Shown one piece after another: positions 1 through 12,273 of a stretch of DNA of 64,000 nucleotides. This DNA is from Zygnema cylindricum (taxonomy: Eukaryota; Streptophyta; Zygnematophyceae; Zygnematales; Zygnemataceae). The DNA lies in contig JBBHKE010000596.1 of the NCBI GenBank assembly GCA_037447655.1, positions 70,401-134,400 of the forward strand, given 5' to 3'. A program made the position numbers and the translations under genes. Each line of letters opens with the position of its first letter. Within the stretch, counting starts at the first letter, position 1. The notes below the pieces were generated by a model that worked only from the letters and a program-made list of their open reading frames with translations, was not told the origin of the DNA and searched no databases.

Positions 1-991
1 ATAATGCGACAGACCGCATTTATTAAATGTGACGCCGCCGGTACGGAGCGTCGTATTTGACACGCGACATTTATGACGAAGTACGTGATTTCGGTACGGA
101 CAAGATTTGTATGGTACGGATTGTTTGACAAGTGATTCGTGGTACACGTGGAAGGCGGATGGCGTCCGCCGATTTTTTAAGGGACCACATTGTTTTTATG
201 ACACATTATCTAGTGGACCGTACATATGCGATGTCGGTTCACTACGTGGACTTATCGACAAGTGACTAAGCAAGTTGTCACTTATGACGCGGATTTTTGG
301 ATGCGTCGGTGTAAATATTTGAAGCATCAATGTTTTGTCTTATTTGAATTAATGATTTAGTGTTGATTAAAATAGTTATATTTTACGTGATTAATGAGGA
401 TATCGACACTTTAATTTATGTGTCGTATTTGCAGACAAGTGTACGCTTACGATTGCTTGACTTTCAGGTGTACGCTTACGATTAGTTTTATTTAATGACA
501 GTTATGTAATTTACGTTGGTTATTTTGACACTTAGTGATTTGTTAACAGCTCACAGGTGTATATATAGGTTTGAGCTTCATTAGAATAATAATCAATGCT
601 GGTTAGAAAAGTAGGGACCGAAGATGTAGACTTTTAGGGTTGCCGATTAGGTCATGCATTTGAGTAATATGTTTATTGATATACTTTTGTTTATCTAATG
701 TTTATGTGAGATTGGACTCTTTTTGTTATTATTTATTTATGTTATTTTATGTTTGTTTGATATGCATTATTTATGCATTTGTCCTAGGGTTTGTTTATGT
801 CGATTATTCCATCAAACCTTAGATGTTGTCATAGGGTTTATTTATGTTGATTATTCCATGAAACCCTAAATGTTGTTGTATGTTAAATGGAGGATGCATT
901 TCAAATGATTGTTCGTCGACCTATTTTTGCTTAGCTTTTTGCATGATAGTTTGGGTCGCTTCTGCGGTCTATTTTAGACCAAAGAACAACA
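1..991 (+). repeat. 5' LTR of element T (left part missing)
   Basis: Matches 2266-3256. It ends CAACA at 991, directly before the primer-binding site. About 360 bp of this LTR should lie before the window, judged from the full 3' copy. Confidence 0.85.
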
Positions 992-1004
992 GGTTATGGG
1001 CCCA
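992..1004 (+). other. Primer-binding site of element T (half-tRNA type)
   Basis: GGTTATGGGCCCA abuts the LTR end. It is complementary to the anticodon stem-loop of eukaryotic initiator tRNA-Met (GGGCCCAUAACC), as known for Drosophila copia and yeast Ty5, not to the tRNA 3' end. Confidence 0.75.
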
Positions 1005-1902
1005 CACCCCATCTATCATATGTTAGGTTAAGTCGATGTAGGTTTTTGTCACACGCATTGTAGCGGGTTAATATTGTCCTTGCTGGTTGTATTGCAGTAA
1101 TGGTGTCTGTGTACCCATGAGATCGGCCTTATCATAGTGTTGGTATGTGCCGAGTTTAATCTTGCATCGCCCCAAGGGTTAACTTAGTGACAGTGCCGAA
1201 ATGTCTACCCTCAATGAAAATGATTTATTTTGAGAATCGATATTTTAGTTTTGAAAATAAATGTTTATTTTTAATGAAACATTTCGAAATGTGGAGATTT
1301 GACATTTAGTGGAGAGATGTGGAAGGAGGAGTTTCGACGTTTGGGGGAGGGATCCGAAAGGTGGAGTTGTAGCATTTGGAGAGATCCAAATTTTGTGGAT
1401 CGATGATAGTTGAAAATTGGATTTGTAATGTAGATTTTGAGTTGTTGGAAATTTTTGGGAAATGTGATATTATTAGAATTTTTGGGAAAATACTATTTGT
1501 TAAGTGTATTTTTAATGGGAAATTTTGGGATCAGATTATTAAATGGAAAAGAAAAGAAAAATTTTGAAATCTAGATTTGATATGGTTGAGGTATAAATTT
1601 TGAGTTGGGATATATTATTAGTGTGATCGTTTGGTTTTAATTCTTAGTTGATTTGTGACAGAATTGTGAGAAGTAGATTCAGATTTAGATATTGTTGAGA
1701 AAAGATAAAATTTTGTTGTAATCGGAAAATGAAAATATATATTATGTATTATGAAACTTGGAAGGCATATGAAGGCAGCGGAAGCGATGGTGGAACAAGT
1801 GGAAAATTCTGTCGGAGGCATTTGGCGGATTCAGATGGAGGTGACAGTGTGACAGCTGATGACGTGGCATAATGGATGCACAAAACTAAATTTTCGGGGA
1901 AG

Positions 1903-3256
1903 TGTTGTTTTTGAAGATTTAGTTTCGTGCGTATGTGAAATTTGATGCGCACGCGACGTTTCGTGCGTATATATTTACGTTATATACTGTGGAGGTTCGA
2001 AAGGATTTGTGGATTGGGGGAGTAAGTGTACGAGCAAAATTAAAGTTACGTGTGAGTGGCGCGAACAAACATTTGAAAATGTACGGCGGATCGCGAAGCG
2101 ATCCGATATGAAATATGAATTTAAGGTGACGAAAAAGTACAAATTAAGTGACGCGAAGAAGCATACGAAAAATACGGAATACGAAATGGAAATGGACGGC
2201 GGATCGCTTCGCGATTCGATTTGAAATATTCGAAGGATTTGAAAAGTACGCCGGCCATATGAAACATAATGCGACAGACCGCATTTATTAAATGTGACGC
2301 CGCCGGTACGGAGCGTCGTATTTGACACGCGACATTTATGACGAAGTACGTGATTTCGGTACGGACAAGATTTGTATGGTACGGATTGTTTGACAAGTGA
2401 TTCGTGGTACACGTGGAAGGCGGATGGCGTCCGCCGATTTTTTAAGGGACCACATTGTTTTTATGACACATTATCTAGTGGACCGTACATATGCGATGTC
2501 GGTTCACTACGTGGACTTATCGACAAGTGACTAAGCAAGTTGTCACTTATGACGCGGATTTTTGGATGCGTCGGTGTAAATATTTGAAGCATCAATGTTT
2601 TGTCTTATTTGAATTAATGATTTAGTGTTGATTAAAATAGTTATATTTTACGTGATTAATGAGGATATCGACACTTTAATTTATGTGTCGTATTTGCAGA
2701 CAAGTGTACGCTTACGATTGCTTGACTTTCAGGTGTACGCTTACGATTAGTTTTATTTAATGACAGTTATGTAATTTACGTTGGTTATTTTGACACTTAG
2801 TGATTTGTTAACAGCTCACAGGTGTATATATAGGTTTGAGCTTCATTAGAATAATAATCAATGCTGGTTAGAAAAGTAGGGACCGAAGATGTAGACTTTT
2901 AGGGTTGCCGATTAGGTCATGCATTTGAGTAATATGTTTATTGATATACTTTTGTTTATCTAATGTTTATGTGAGATTGGACTCTTTTTGTTATTATTTA
3001 TTTATGTTATTTTATGTTTGTTTGATATGCATTATTTATGCATTTGTCCTAGGGTTTGTTTATGTCGATTATTCCATCAAACCTTAGATGTTGTCATAGG
3101 GTTTATTTATGTTGATTATTCCATGAAACCCTAAATGTTGTTGTATGTTAAATGGAGGATGCATTTCAAATGATTGTTCGTCGACCTATTTTTGCTTAGC
3201 TTTTTGCATGATAGTTTGGGTCGCTTCTGCGGTCTATTTTAGACCAAAGAACAACA
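1903..3256 (+). repeat. 3' LTR of element T, about 1.35 kb
   Basis: Starts TGTTG after the polypurine-like tract ending CGGGGAAG (1895-1902) and ends CAACA. The start is inferred, because the corresponding part of the 5' LTR lies outside the window. Two palindromes built on GCGGATCGC occur around 2085-2105 and 2195-2215. Confidence 0.7.
2825..2832 (+). promoter_or_regulatory. Probable TATA box of element T LTR
   Basis: TATATATA in the 3' LTR, with the same motif at about 560-567 in the 5' LTR. It lies about 430 bp before the LTR end, a reasonable place for the U3/R boundary. Confidence 0.4.
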
Positions 3257-4043
3257 AGAGGATCCTATCTCCTATTTTTTCTAAGTCCTATCTCTCTCAC
3301 AGACTCTATCTGCTGATATACGGAACAAATCAGATTTATCCTCCGTACACAAAAGTACAGTCGCCGGTGTACTTTATGCACGGAAATTGTACAACATGGC
3401 ATAAATGTCGACACATGTCATATCCGGATTCGCTGCCGTAATATACGGAGATACGACGATCCAATGTAATTTCGCCACGTGTCATCCGATGTGGCGATGC
3501 CCACAAACCGTCGAATTCTTCTTCCGAGATCTCGATGCTAATTATGGCCGTCCGATTAAATTCACATTTGATCGGAGCTGTAATAAATATATGCGCGGTA
3601 TTTGTTTCGCTTACGAAATCAATGCGCGCTATTGATTTCTTATCCGTACCGCAATTCGTAATTTTACACTACCGGTTCTACGTATCCCGTAAACAATTAT
3701 AGTTAAATGATTTATTCTACGTATTAATATTTAAATTGTTATCAAACTATATAGTACGTAACACTACTTCAAAACTTAACGGCTAAGATTACCGGCTATC
3801 GACAGCTTGCCGTCCGGCAGGTACCAGGTTCAAATCCTGTGGCCGCCGCATATATTTTTACTTAATAAACCCCAAATATATATTTCCCGTAAACCTCAGG
3901 ATAGCCTAGGTAGCCATGGCTCTAGCTTCCTCTCCAATTTCTCAGTGACTGCGACAAGTTTGAGAGTTGGAGAGAGAAGTTAGAGGTAGACTGCCTCGGC
4001 TTCTTTCTTATTTTTGACCTAGAAAATACTTTAAAAACCACTA
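3257..4043 (-). repeat. Copia LTR fragment (family A), element sense on minus strand
   Basis: Collinear with the 3'-sense-truncated part of the family A LTRs at 53675 and 56862: GTAC palindrome near 3340-3380, CACGTG G-box near 3477, tRNA-like B box (GGTTCAAATCC) at 3827-3837 and the CCATGGCTCTAGC block at about 3915. The missing part probably lies on the other side of element T, which inserted into it. Confidence 0.75.
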
Positions 4044-4273
4044 ATTTCTACATCTCTGTCTTGTCTTTACTAAACTTGTGTTCGTTTTTTTAAGATCTAA
4101 AGTGGCTCTTTACTCAAGGAAGGATTCACGAACAATCCCACTCAAAGCATTACAAAGCTTTTGTCTCCTTATATTGTCTCAAACAGTTGTTCACGACGAT
4201 GGATGGTTTGGGCATCGCACCACAATCACGTATAAGACAACATGTCAGAATCTCCCACGTTGGGTGTAAAACT
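4044..4273. other. Spacer between two opposed LTRs
   Basis: About 230 bp of unrecognised sequence between two LTRs facing opposite ways. It may be the remains of an internal region. No gene seen. Confidence 0.4.
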
Positions 4274-5332
4274 TGATGGTTCTTTTAGTATTTTCTAGGT
4301 CTAAAATGAAATGCGGAAAGAAGCCGAGGCAGTCTGCCTCTAACTTCTCTCTCCAACTCCCACACTTGTTGCAGTCATTGAGAAGTTCAAGAGGAAGCTA
4401 GAGCCATGGCTACTTAGGCTATCCAAAGGTTTACGGGAAATAAATTAGTTGATTTACAGATAGGTAGTTTATTTACTAAAAGGGGAGATGTCGAATCCAA
4501 GATTTAATCCTGGTACATGCCGTCCGATAAAGCCGTCGGTAGGCGGTAGACTTATCCACTAAGTTTAGGACTAGAGTTACATGTTATAGGGTTTGTTAGT
4601 TATTTAAATGTTACCACGTAGGATTATTCATTTAACGACAAATGTTTACGAGATACATAGATTCAATTATGTTAAAGTACGGATTACGATACGGATACGA
4701 AACGAGTACCGCGCATTTATTTCTTTAAACGAAACAAATACCGCGCAAGTATTTATGACGGCTACGATTGAAATTCGCATACAATCGGACGGCTAGGAAG
4801 AATGCCGAGATCGCGGAAGAGAATCTCGACGGTTTGTGGTCATCGCCACATCGGATGACACGTGGCATAATTACATTGGATCGCGGCATCTCCGAGGATT
4901 ACGGGACCGAATCCGATTATGACATGTGTCGACATTTAGGCCATGTTGTACAATATTCGTACAGAAAGTACACCAACAGCTATACTTTTGTGAACGGCAG
5001 TGTAATATGATTGGTGTCGTACATCAGTAGATATAGTTTTAGGGAGAGATAGGACTTACAAAAAATTGGTAGATAGGACCCTCTTTCCTAGAGAGTTTCT
5101 GTACAAAAGGTCAACTTTGACCCTCCATAACTTACTGCTCAGGGGAGCAAATTCAGAGATTCTTTTTGCTATCGACTCAAGGGAGTCTTGCCTTCACAAA
5201 GGTGAAGGTAGTCAGAGTTTTTGTCAGCCAAGGTGGCATTTATTCTTGTTGAAACACAAAGGGGTCAGGGTTATCATAGAGGCTTTTTGTAAGCTGTCCA
5301 TTCTGAGGATCTATGGAGGTCTCAAAGTTGCA
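4274..5332 (+). repeat. Copia LTR (family A), element sense on plus strand
   Basis: Starts TGATGGTTC, carries the reverse complement of the LTR blocks (tRNA-like module near 4490-4550, G-box near 4860, GTAC palindrome near 4955-5000) and ends near GTTGCA at 5332. No primer-binding site or gag follows, so it is a solo or truncated LTR. With 3257-4043 it forms an inverted pair. Confidence 0.7.
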
Positions 5333-7105
5333 TTGGGCATTTCGACTTGCCTTCGAACAACAAAATATTGTTAAAATCATCTAATTTTTTAGCGCTAAAT
5401 CTTCTCCTACCTTAAACATACTTCAAGTGTAATCGCTACCTTGATCTTGTGTGATGTTATGTTGTCCTTCCTCATGGTCGCAACATCGTCTTAACAAATG
5501 TTTTCATCGACCTCATCACATCTTTCGTCGTGTTATTACATTTTTTTACCAAGACATCAACAAACACACAACCATGGGACAGAGTGTGTAAAACATTCAG
5601 AATAGAGCAGTGTGCTAACTATCCTTATTAGAGTAAAGGGAGGGCTACTATAAATGCGAAATTAAAATGAAAATATTTTTAATCTAGTAAAGGAAATTTG
5701 GTATATTATAGTTCGCTCCCTTTCATAATGTCAAGCGATAACAACTTATTTCCCTTACTATGTTTTACCTTCAGCTTCTAACTATTGTTTCACAACCAAA
5801 GAGTTTTTCGCTTCACGGTGGCAATTATACCCTCTCCTCTCCCCACCCCCCCCCTCATTCCCTCTTGAGCATCGACAGAACTCCCCCCTCCACCCACCCC
5901 TCGACATTGGCAATACTCTTAGACAAACCCTTAACACTCATTCCGCCTCCTCGCCGCGATAATTTTGGTATTTCCTATCGGTAAAACACCTCTTCGTATT
6001 TGTTGGTAAGTAGCAATAACCTTCCTTTTTCCGGTCATTTACACTACTTCCGCCACAAGATAATGCCTATAAATAGTTGCACACTCCCCTCCCCCGCCAC
6101 CCCACTCCCCTCTCTCCCCTTTCCTGATTGATATCCATGCTTTCTCCCCCTGACCCTTCCCCTCTTGTTCGCACTACCACCCAACAGATCGTCCAAAGTT
6201 GCTCACTTAAGTAATCTATTTTTTTTTTCCCGTCACGTTTGAGTCTTTTTGTTTTACACAATAATTAAATGACTTGTTGAAAAGAAAAAAATAAGGACAA
6301 GAATACGAGTAGGTGTCTTACCTTTCAATTATTTTCTTTAACATTTACAAAATAAAGGTGAGGCGAGAGGGAGGGAATAGTTAAGAGGACAAAGATGCAG
6401 GACACATGTTTCATTTCTTCTATGCGGCTTTTCCCTCGTCTCCCCTCTTTTTCCCACTTTTCCCACTCCCATTCACACACACCGTATTTTTCACGATCCA
6501 ATGCTATTGTTTTTCTTTTTTTTTATCCCGACTTTATTTATATTTACCTTTGTTTGACCAACCATACATCTACTCGCCTACTCCACCTAAATATTGCAAT
6601 TAGAACCATGTACAATTAAAATATTATGGGTGTCAAATGTATTTCGTGGTTCGTAAAACTTACGCCCAACATAAATACATTTGTCATCGTTTTGTTGTAA
6701 CCCTTGACAATAGTTTCTCAAGTGTCGTTCTTTTACCTTCTTCAGCAACACTTTCGTTCGGTCCCAAGAATGCGGATTAGGATTTTGTTGGTGATTTAAT
6801 TGTTTTGATATTTAATAGTGTGGATAAGAAGATTATTATTCATAGAATAGGGTTAACCCTTGTCGAATTCCTTGTATCTTTTGTTTTATAAAATGCTTTA
6901 TTCTTTGACCAACAACCTCTTTTTCTCAATTGATAGTGGTTTGGGTCCACTATCCATATCAACCGACAATCGTTAAAGACACACTCTTCACATAGTTTTA
7001 TTCGTTAGTGTTTATTATCGCGACCCTCGTGTTTTCACTCTGTTTCCATTGTGGCTCTTCTTTTTGGTGGTTGACGAAACAAATGTTATTGAACCCCTAG
7101 ACTAG
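5333..7105. other. Intergenic stretch without a recognised gene
   Basis: AT-rich sequence with short C-rich runs near 5840-5900 and 6085-6120. The open frames are short and low in complexity. I see no protein family. The last five bases (ACTAG, 7101-7105) are the left target-site duplication of the following complex. Confidence 0.6.
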
Positions 7106-8208
7106 TGAAACTCTGAGACCTCCAATGGTCCTCAAAGTAGGCAACTCACAAGAAGCTTATCTAGATACTGTCAACTTCAAGTTGATTTAAAACCCATATG
7201 ATTAACCCCTTAACAATCAAAACACCATAATAGCTTCAACCATGTGAAATAAGACTTTATGTGTGCTCAGTTCCACCACAGAATGCAAAGTTAGAATATG
7301 ACTTTTTAATAACATTCCCCACTTTGACTTTACCTTCGAAAAATGAAGCCACCTTGGCACGCAAACACTCTGACCGGCTACACCCCTGTGTAGCATGGAC
7401 TCCCTTAAGTCCGCAGCAAAAAGAATCACTGAAAATGGTGCAGTGAGTGAGAGTTAATTAAATGGCAAAGTTTGCCTATTTATTCAGATGCTCTCTAGGA
7501 GAGAGGCGGCTACCTACCAAAAATATTATGTCCTCAAACCCCTCTCTAAGCTCCCTAATACTTAGGTACGGTCCAATCATAAGATTGTATCGTACAAAAA
7601 AGTACAGGTACCATCGTACTTTCTGTACGGTCCATGTACAATATCACCATAATGTGATATTCGTCAAATCCAAAATTATTATCTCGCGTTCCAGTGATCC
7701 CGCAATCCTCTCGGATCTTGCCACGTGTCATCCGGAGTGGTGGTGCCTAAAAACGCCAAATCGCCCACTCTAGAATCCCGACTCGCACAACAGCCGTTCA
7801 ATGAAGACCGACATTTTGTATTGGCCGTAAAATAAAATGTTGTTTCGTTAATTCCATGCGGTCTAAAATTCGTGTAGTTTAACCTATTTTGGTGTACAAG
7901 CCGTCCCGTAAGGAGTTAAATGAAATATATTGCGTCGTTCGCGTTTATATAACTATCGTACCCTATATGCTCTAGCATTAATCTTAGACTATAGGATAAA
8001 GCTACCGGCTATAATATAGTTGACGGACGGCTGGTACCAGGATCAAATCCTTGGTCCGTCTGGATCTTTTTCGTACACCGACCAGAAACTACACCCTATC
8101 TTTGTCTCTCTCTCTGGGCAACAAGGGCAGCCATGGCTCTAGTTGTCTCACAAACCTTCAGTGATTGCGACAAGTGTGGGGGTTTGGAGAGTGGAGAGAG
8201 AGGCAAGC
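7106..8208 (-). repeat. Family A LTR, truncated
   Basis: Begins (plus strand) TGAAACTCTGAGACC, carries the GTAC palindrome near 7595-7640, a G-box near 7722 and the B box GGATCAAATCC at 8040-8050. It breaks off in the GAGAGAGGCAAG block, where the next LTR starts at 8209, so the last roughly 100 bp are missing. Confidence 0.85.
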
Positions 8209-9366
8209 TGAAACTCTGAGACCTCTATTGGTCCTCAGAGTAGGCAACTCGTCACAAGCTTATCTAGATATTGCCGAGTTCAAGTTGATTTAAAACCCAA
8301 ATGATTGACCCTTCGACAATCGGAACCCCATAATAGCTTCAACCCAATGAAATAAGACTTTCTACGTGCTCAATTCCACCACAGAATGCAAAGTTAGAAT
8401 ATGACTTTTGGATAACATTCCCCACTTTGACTCTCCCTTATAAATGCAGCCACCCTGGTTGGCAAACACTCTGACTGACTACACCTCTGTGTAGCCTGGA
8501 CTCCCTTGAGTCTGCAGCAAAAAGAATCATTGAAAATGGTTCAATGAGTGAGAGTTAATTAAATGGCAAAGTTTGCCTATTTATTCAGATGCTCTCTGGG
8601 AGAGAGGCGGCTACCTACCAAATATATTCTATCCTCAAATCCCTTTATAAGCTCCCTAGTATTGAGGTACAGTCCAATCGTAAGACTATACAGTACAAGA
8701 AGTATAGGTACCGTCGTACTTTTTGTACGGTCCATGTACGATATTGCCACAGTTTGACATTTATCACATCCGGAATTATTATCTCGCGTTCTGGAAATCC
8801 CACAATCCTCTTGGATCCTGCCACGTGTCATCCAGAGTGGCGGTGCGCGAAAACGCCAAGTTGTCCACTCCGGAATCCCGGCTTGCACCACGACTGTTCG
8901 ATGAAGAACGACATTTAATATTGGTCGTAAAATAAAATATCGTTTCGTTAATTCCGTGCGGTTAGGAATTCTCACAGTTTAACTAGTTTCTGTGTACATT
9001 CCGTCTTCTAAGAGTTAAATGGAATATTTTGCGTCGTTCACGTTTATATAACTATGGTACCCTATAGGCTATAGCATTGATCCTAGACTATAGGATAAAG
9101 CTACCAATTACAGGATTCTTGACGGGCGGCAAGTACCAGGATCAAATCTTAAGTCCGTTAAGACCTATTAGGTACAACTACCAGAAACTACAGCCTGTCT
9201 CTCTCTGGGCAGCATGGGCAGCCATGGCTCTAATTGTCTCTCCAACTTTTAGTGACTGCGACAAATGTGGAGGTTTGGAGAGTGGAGCGAGAGGCAGGTT
9301 GCCTTTGCTGACTTTCTCTTATTAATTTTCGTTTATTCAGACCTAGAAAATACATACATTTCAACA
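8209..9366 (-). repeat. Family A LTR, 1158 bp, 3' LTR of A1
   Basis: Full length, TGAAAC...TTTCAACA on the plus strand, the same length as the left LTR of A3 (1158 bp). Followed at 9367 by CTCCCCTTATTTTC, the complement of the polypurine tract, as expected for a minus-strand element. B box at 9139-9149. Confidence 0.9.
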
Positions 9367-10866
9367 CTCCCCTTATTTTCTAGTCTAATTTTCTTTCAAC
9401 TCCTACCAAATACATTTTTCTTTTCTTTTCCTTCTTTCTTTTCTTCACATAAAACTTTAAGGAAATAACCTCATATTCAAAGAAGTCAATTAGATTAGCT
9501 AAAATAAACATTGCATCTTGTTTATCACATATTTTATTTAGCATCCCATTTTTCTTAAATCCGAACAAAGATTTTTTCCACCTTATCTCTTTTCCATCCA
9601 CACAAAATCCATTTTTTTTCTTGCAATTCAAATAGCCAGCCTGATCTCGAATCTACAACACACACCCTGATGTTAGACCTTTTACAGGCACACTTTCATA
9701 GATGGCATCACTCCCATTAGTGATGTCAAAACCATTACCCCCCAAATTTATCCATAAATTAAGAGTCCCCACTAAGTTCCTCATAAAATCTACATCTTCC
9801 GAACTCATATTTTTATCCATGATTATTACCCCATTTTTTGAACTTTCCTCGCTTTCTCCCATGGAATTCTTTCCACTATCACTTTCTATTTTTATTCCCA
9901 AAATATATTTCTCCTCCCCTAAAATTTTAATCAAATATTCCTCTTATCCCCTATCCTTTAGAGCCCCCTTTAGATTTACTTCTCCCATTTCCTCAGAATC
10001 CGTTAAAGTCTACCTTTCCGACGAATTCTATGTTTCCAAAATATCTATGACACTATCCTCAATAATTTGAACTCCCTCAAGTTTCTACTCTCTCTTTAAT
10101 TCCCTTATACCACCAAAAGCAAACTCTTGCTTTCGTGGAATTCGTGTGAGCTTTTCTTTCTTCCCCATATTACCGATGCGGAGAATCTCCGAAATATCTT
10201 CATCCTCGTTCTCCTCTTCCCCTTGTTCCTCCTCATCAACATTCCAACTTCTAATTTCTTCCAAACAAGGACATTCCTCTATATAGTGACCCGGCTCCCT
10301 ACAAAAGAAGCAAACCCCCTTTTCAAAGCTCCCATTTCTTTTCCTCTCCCTCTCTTTCCACTAAAGTTCCGATAAGGTTTACATTTGTCTTTCTTCCTCT
10401 CATCTTGCTTCCGCTTGTCAACGTCGTTCCTCTCATCATGCTTACGCCAGTCACCACCAAGTGTTAGTGCATTCACCTTGTTACTTCCCCTACGAACCTC
10501 CATAGTATTTCCCTCATAAGAATTATCCTCATGGTTATGCTCCAAGTCCATGAGGAGCCATCCTTTGGTAAATGATGTTTTCGTACTCATCTGGGAGTTT
10601 CATGATTAGTGTGTTAATCTTTCTCTCCTCAGATTCTACATATCCCGCACTAGCAAGCTCAACATATAACGCAGCAATATCATTGCAAAACACTATCATG
10701 CTACCACCTTTATAACATAGGCCCCTATTTCCTGTTTTACCAACTGCTGCCCCCTGTATAGTCTCACTCTTATAAATCTGTCTTAGTGTTTCCCAGATTT
10801 CTGAAGACTTCGTTAGGTTTAAAAGAGTGATAGCTATGAACTTAGACACATTTCTAAGTATGAGAT
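9367..10866 (-). pseudogene. A1 gag and remnant pol, 3' portion (gag-only Copia derivative)
   Basis: Minus-strand fragments 10535-10894, 10279-10590, 9653-9934 and 9380-9631 align in order with the long frame of A3: gag core (LTLRQIYKSETIQGAAVGK), basic linker, then a short stretch resembling Copia RT (EEKYILGIKIESDSG) and the start of RNase H. Protease, integrase and most of RT are absent in the same way as in A2 and A3, so the deletion is ancestral to this subfamily. Several frameshifts make it non-coding. It is cut at 10866 by element B; the 5' part resumes at 19583. Confidence 0.75.
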
Positions 10867-11748
10867 TGAAATTCTGAGGTCTCCATTGACCCACAAAATG
10901 AGCAGCCTATGTAAAGCCTCTAAGATAATATTTTCCCCTTCTAATTTCCCGCTGAATAAGCGCCACCCATGCACACAAATATTATGACCACTCTCATCCT
11001 TGTGAGGACAAGACTCCCATGAGTCAAACGCAAAAAGAATCACTGAATTTGCTCACCTGAGCAGTAAGTTATGGTTGGTCAAAGATGACCTTTATAGTTG
11101 CAAGCTCTCTTAGAGAGAGAGTTACCTAAATTTTACTTAGTCTTGGTCTGCCTACTCACGACTACCTACTACTAAACCCTAGTCCAATAGGAACACTATA
11201 TAGTACAAGAAGGTACAATGGACGATGTACTTATTGTACGACTTTTGTACGACAAGGTCTACAAGGTGACACTTGTCAAATCGGAAGCCATGGTTCCTCC
11301 TCTCATCTTCTCTGGTATCAAATAATGTGGCGCCACGTGGCACCGCGTGACGATATCTCCGTATGCCGCCAAAAGCTCACTTCGCGTGGCGACTATAATG
11401 TCGGCCGTCCGATCAAAACATATTTTACACGGTTCAGATTCGCGTACATGTAGAAATTGCTCCTTTTGGTTAGTCTGCTGTTAATTAGCTGTTGCGTTTA
11501 TGTTTATATATTTATGAAACCCGTTTGTTTCGTAACGCCTTAATGGTTAAGGCGTTAGGCAATAGAGAGGTTAGAGGTCGCAGGATCAAATCTAGGCTTA
11601 GGCATCAATTTTGCAAAATACCCTTTACTTCAAAAACTGCCACTTTCTAAATATTGCGGCAGCCATGGTGCGCCTTTAAATCCTCACTCTCTTTCTCTGA
11701 AGCAAAAGTAAAATAGGGAAGTGAACTATTAATTACCTCTTTTCAACA
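10867..11748 (-). repeat. 3' LTR of element B, 882 bp
   Basis: Matches 18696-19577. On the plus strand it runs TGAAATTCTG...TTTTCAACA and is followed by CTCCCCTTTATT, the complement of the polypurine tract. It carries the GTAC cluster (11200-11260), a G-box near 11335 and a tRNA-like module with B box GGATCAAATCT at 11583-11593. Confidence 0.9.
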
Positions 11749-11761
11749 CTCCCCTTTATTC

Positions 11762-12273
11762 CTAGTCACTTTTCAATTTTAATCCACAGTTTTCTCTGCA
11801 ATAAATCAACTTAGGGGAAGGCACTGGTTTTGACATCATGTCTGCAATCATTTCTCTATCAGTTTTATGAACGAGTTTAATAATTTTATTTTCTACCTTC
11901 TCTCTGACAAAGCTTAGTCTAATATCCATATGCTTGGCTTTGAAGTGATGTTTCGGATTAGCTGCAATAGAGATAGCAGCTTGATTATCACAAAAAACAT
12001 TTTGAGTTCGAGACTTCATGAACCTAAGTTCTTCAAGAAGAGATTTAACCCACATTAATTCTTTGGTGGCAGCACAAGAAGCCATGTATTCAGCCTCCAT
12101 AGTAGACTGAGCAACTACTTTTTGTTGCTTGCTACTCCAACAACATGCACCAGATCCAATTTGCAACAGATATCCAGTCGTACACCGCCTTAAAGGCACA
12201 TCTCTATAACTGGCATCACTCCAGGTGGTGATGTCAGTGTGCTCCCTTCCCAAATGCAACCATAATTCCCTTG
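11762..12273 (-). pseudogene. Element B RNase H, C-terminal part of pol
   Basis: Frame with the Copia RNase H signature: GYLLQIGSGACCWSSKQQ, STMEAEYMA, FCDNQAAISIAANP and HFKAKHMDIR, ending in a stop just before the polypurine tract. The domain would degrade the RNA template during reverse transcription. Its N-terminal side is cut at 12273 by fragment C; the upstream RT continues at 14750. This part is open and well conserved. Confidence 0.85.
12177..12273 (-). repeat. 97-bp direct repeat flanking fragment C (left copy)
   Basis: Matches 14750-14846 with about five differences. Both are the same part of the element B RNase H region. It is far too long for a normal 5-bp integrase duplication. 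Confidence 0.8.

Larger units (their letters stand above)
1..3256 (+). mobile_element. Element T: non-autonomous LTR retrotransposon (TRIM/LARD-like), 5' end outside window
   Basis: Positions 1-991 recur at 2266-3256 (offset 2265) almost without change, so these are the two LTRs of one element. The second LTR can be extended left to 1903, where a purine-rich tract is followed by TGTTG; it ends in CAACA, giving inverted termini. Directly after the first LTR lies GGTTATGGGCCCA, the same primer-binding site used by the Copia elements further on. The internal region (992-1902) is only about 0.9 kb and has no recognisable gag, protease, integrase or RT, so the element must rely on proteins from elsewhere. 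The near-identical LTRs suggest a recent insertion. It lies in an older Copia LTR, whose remainder starts at 3257. Confidence 0.85.

Noticed and set aside
3776-3850. A tRNA gene suggested by GGTTCAAATCC with a T-arm
   Set aside because: Only the T-arm side is convincing. I cannot form an acceptor stem, D-arm and anticodon arm together, and the same block repeats in many LTRs, so it is part of the LTR.
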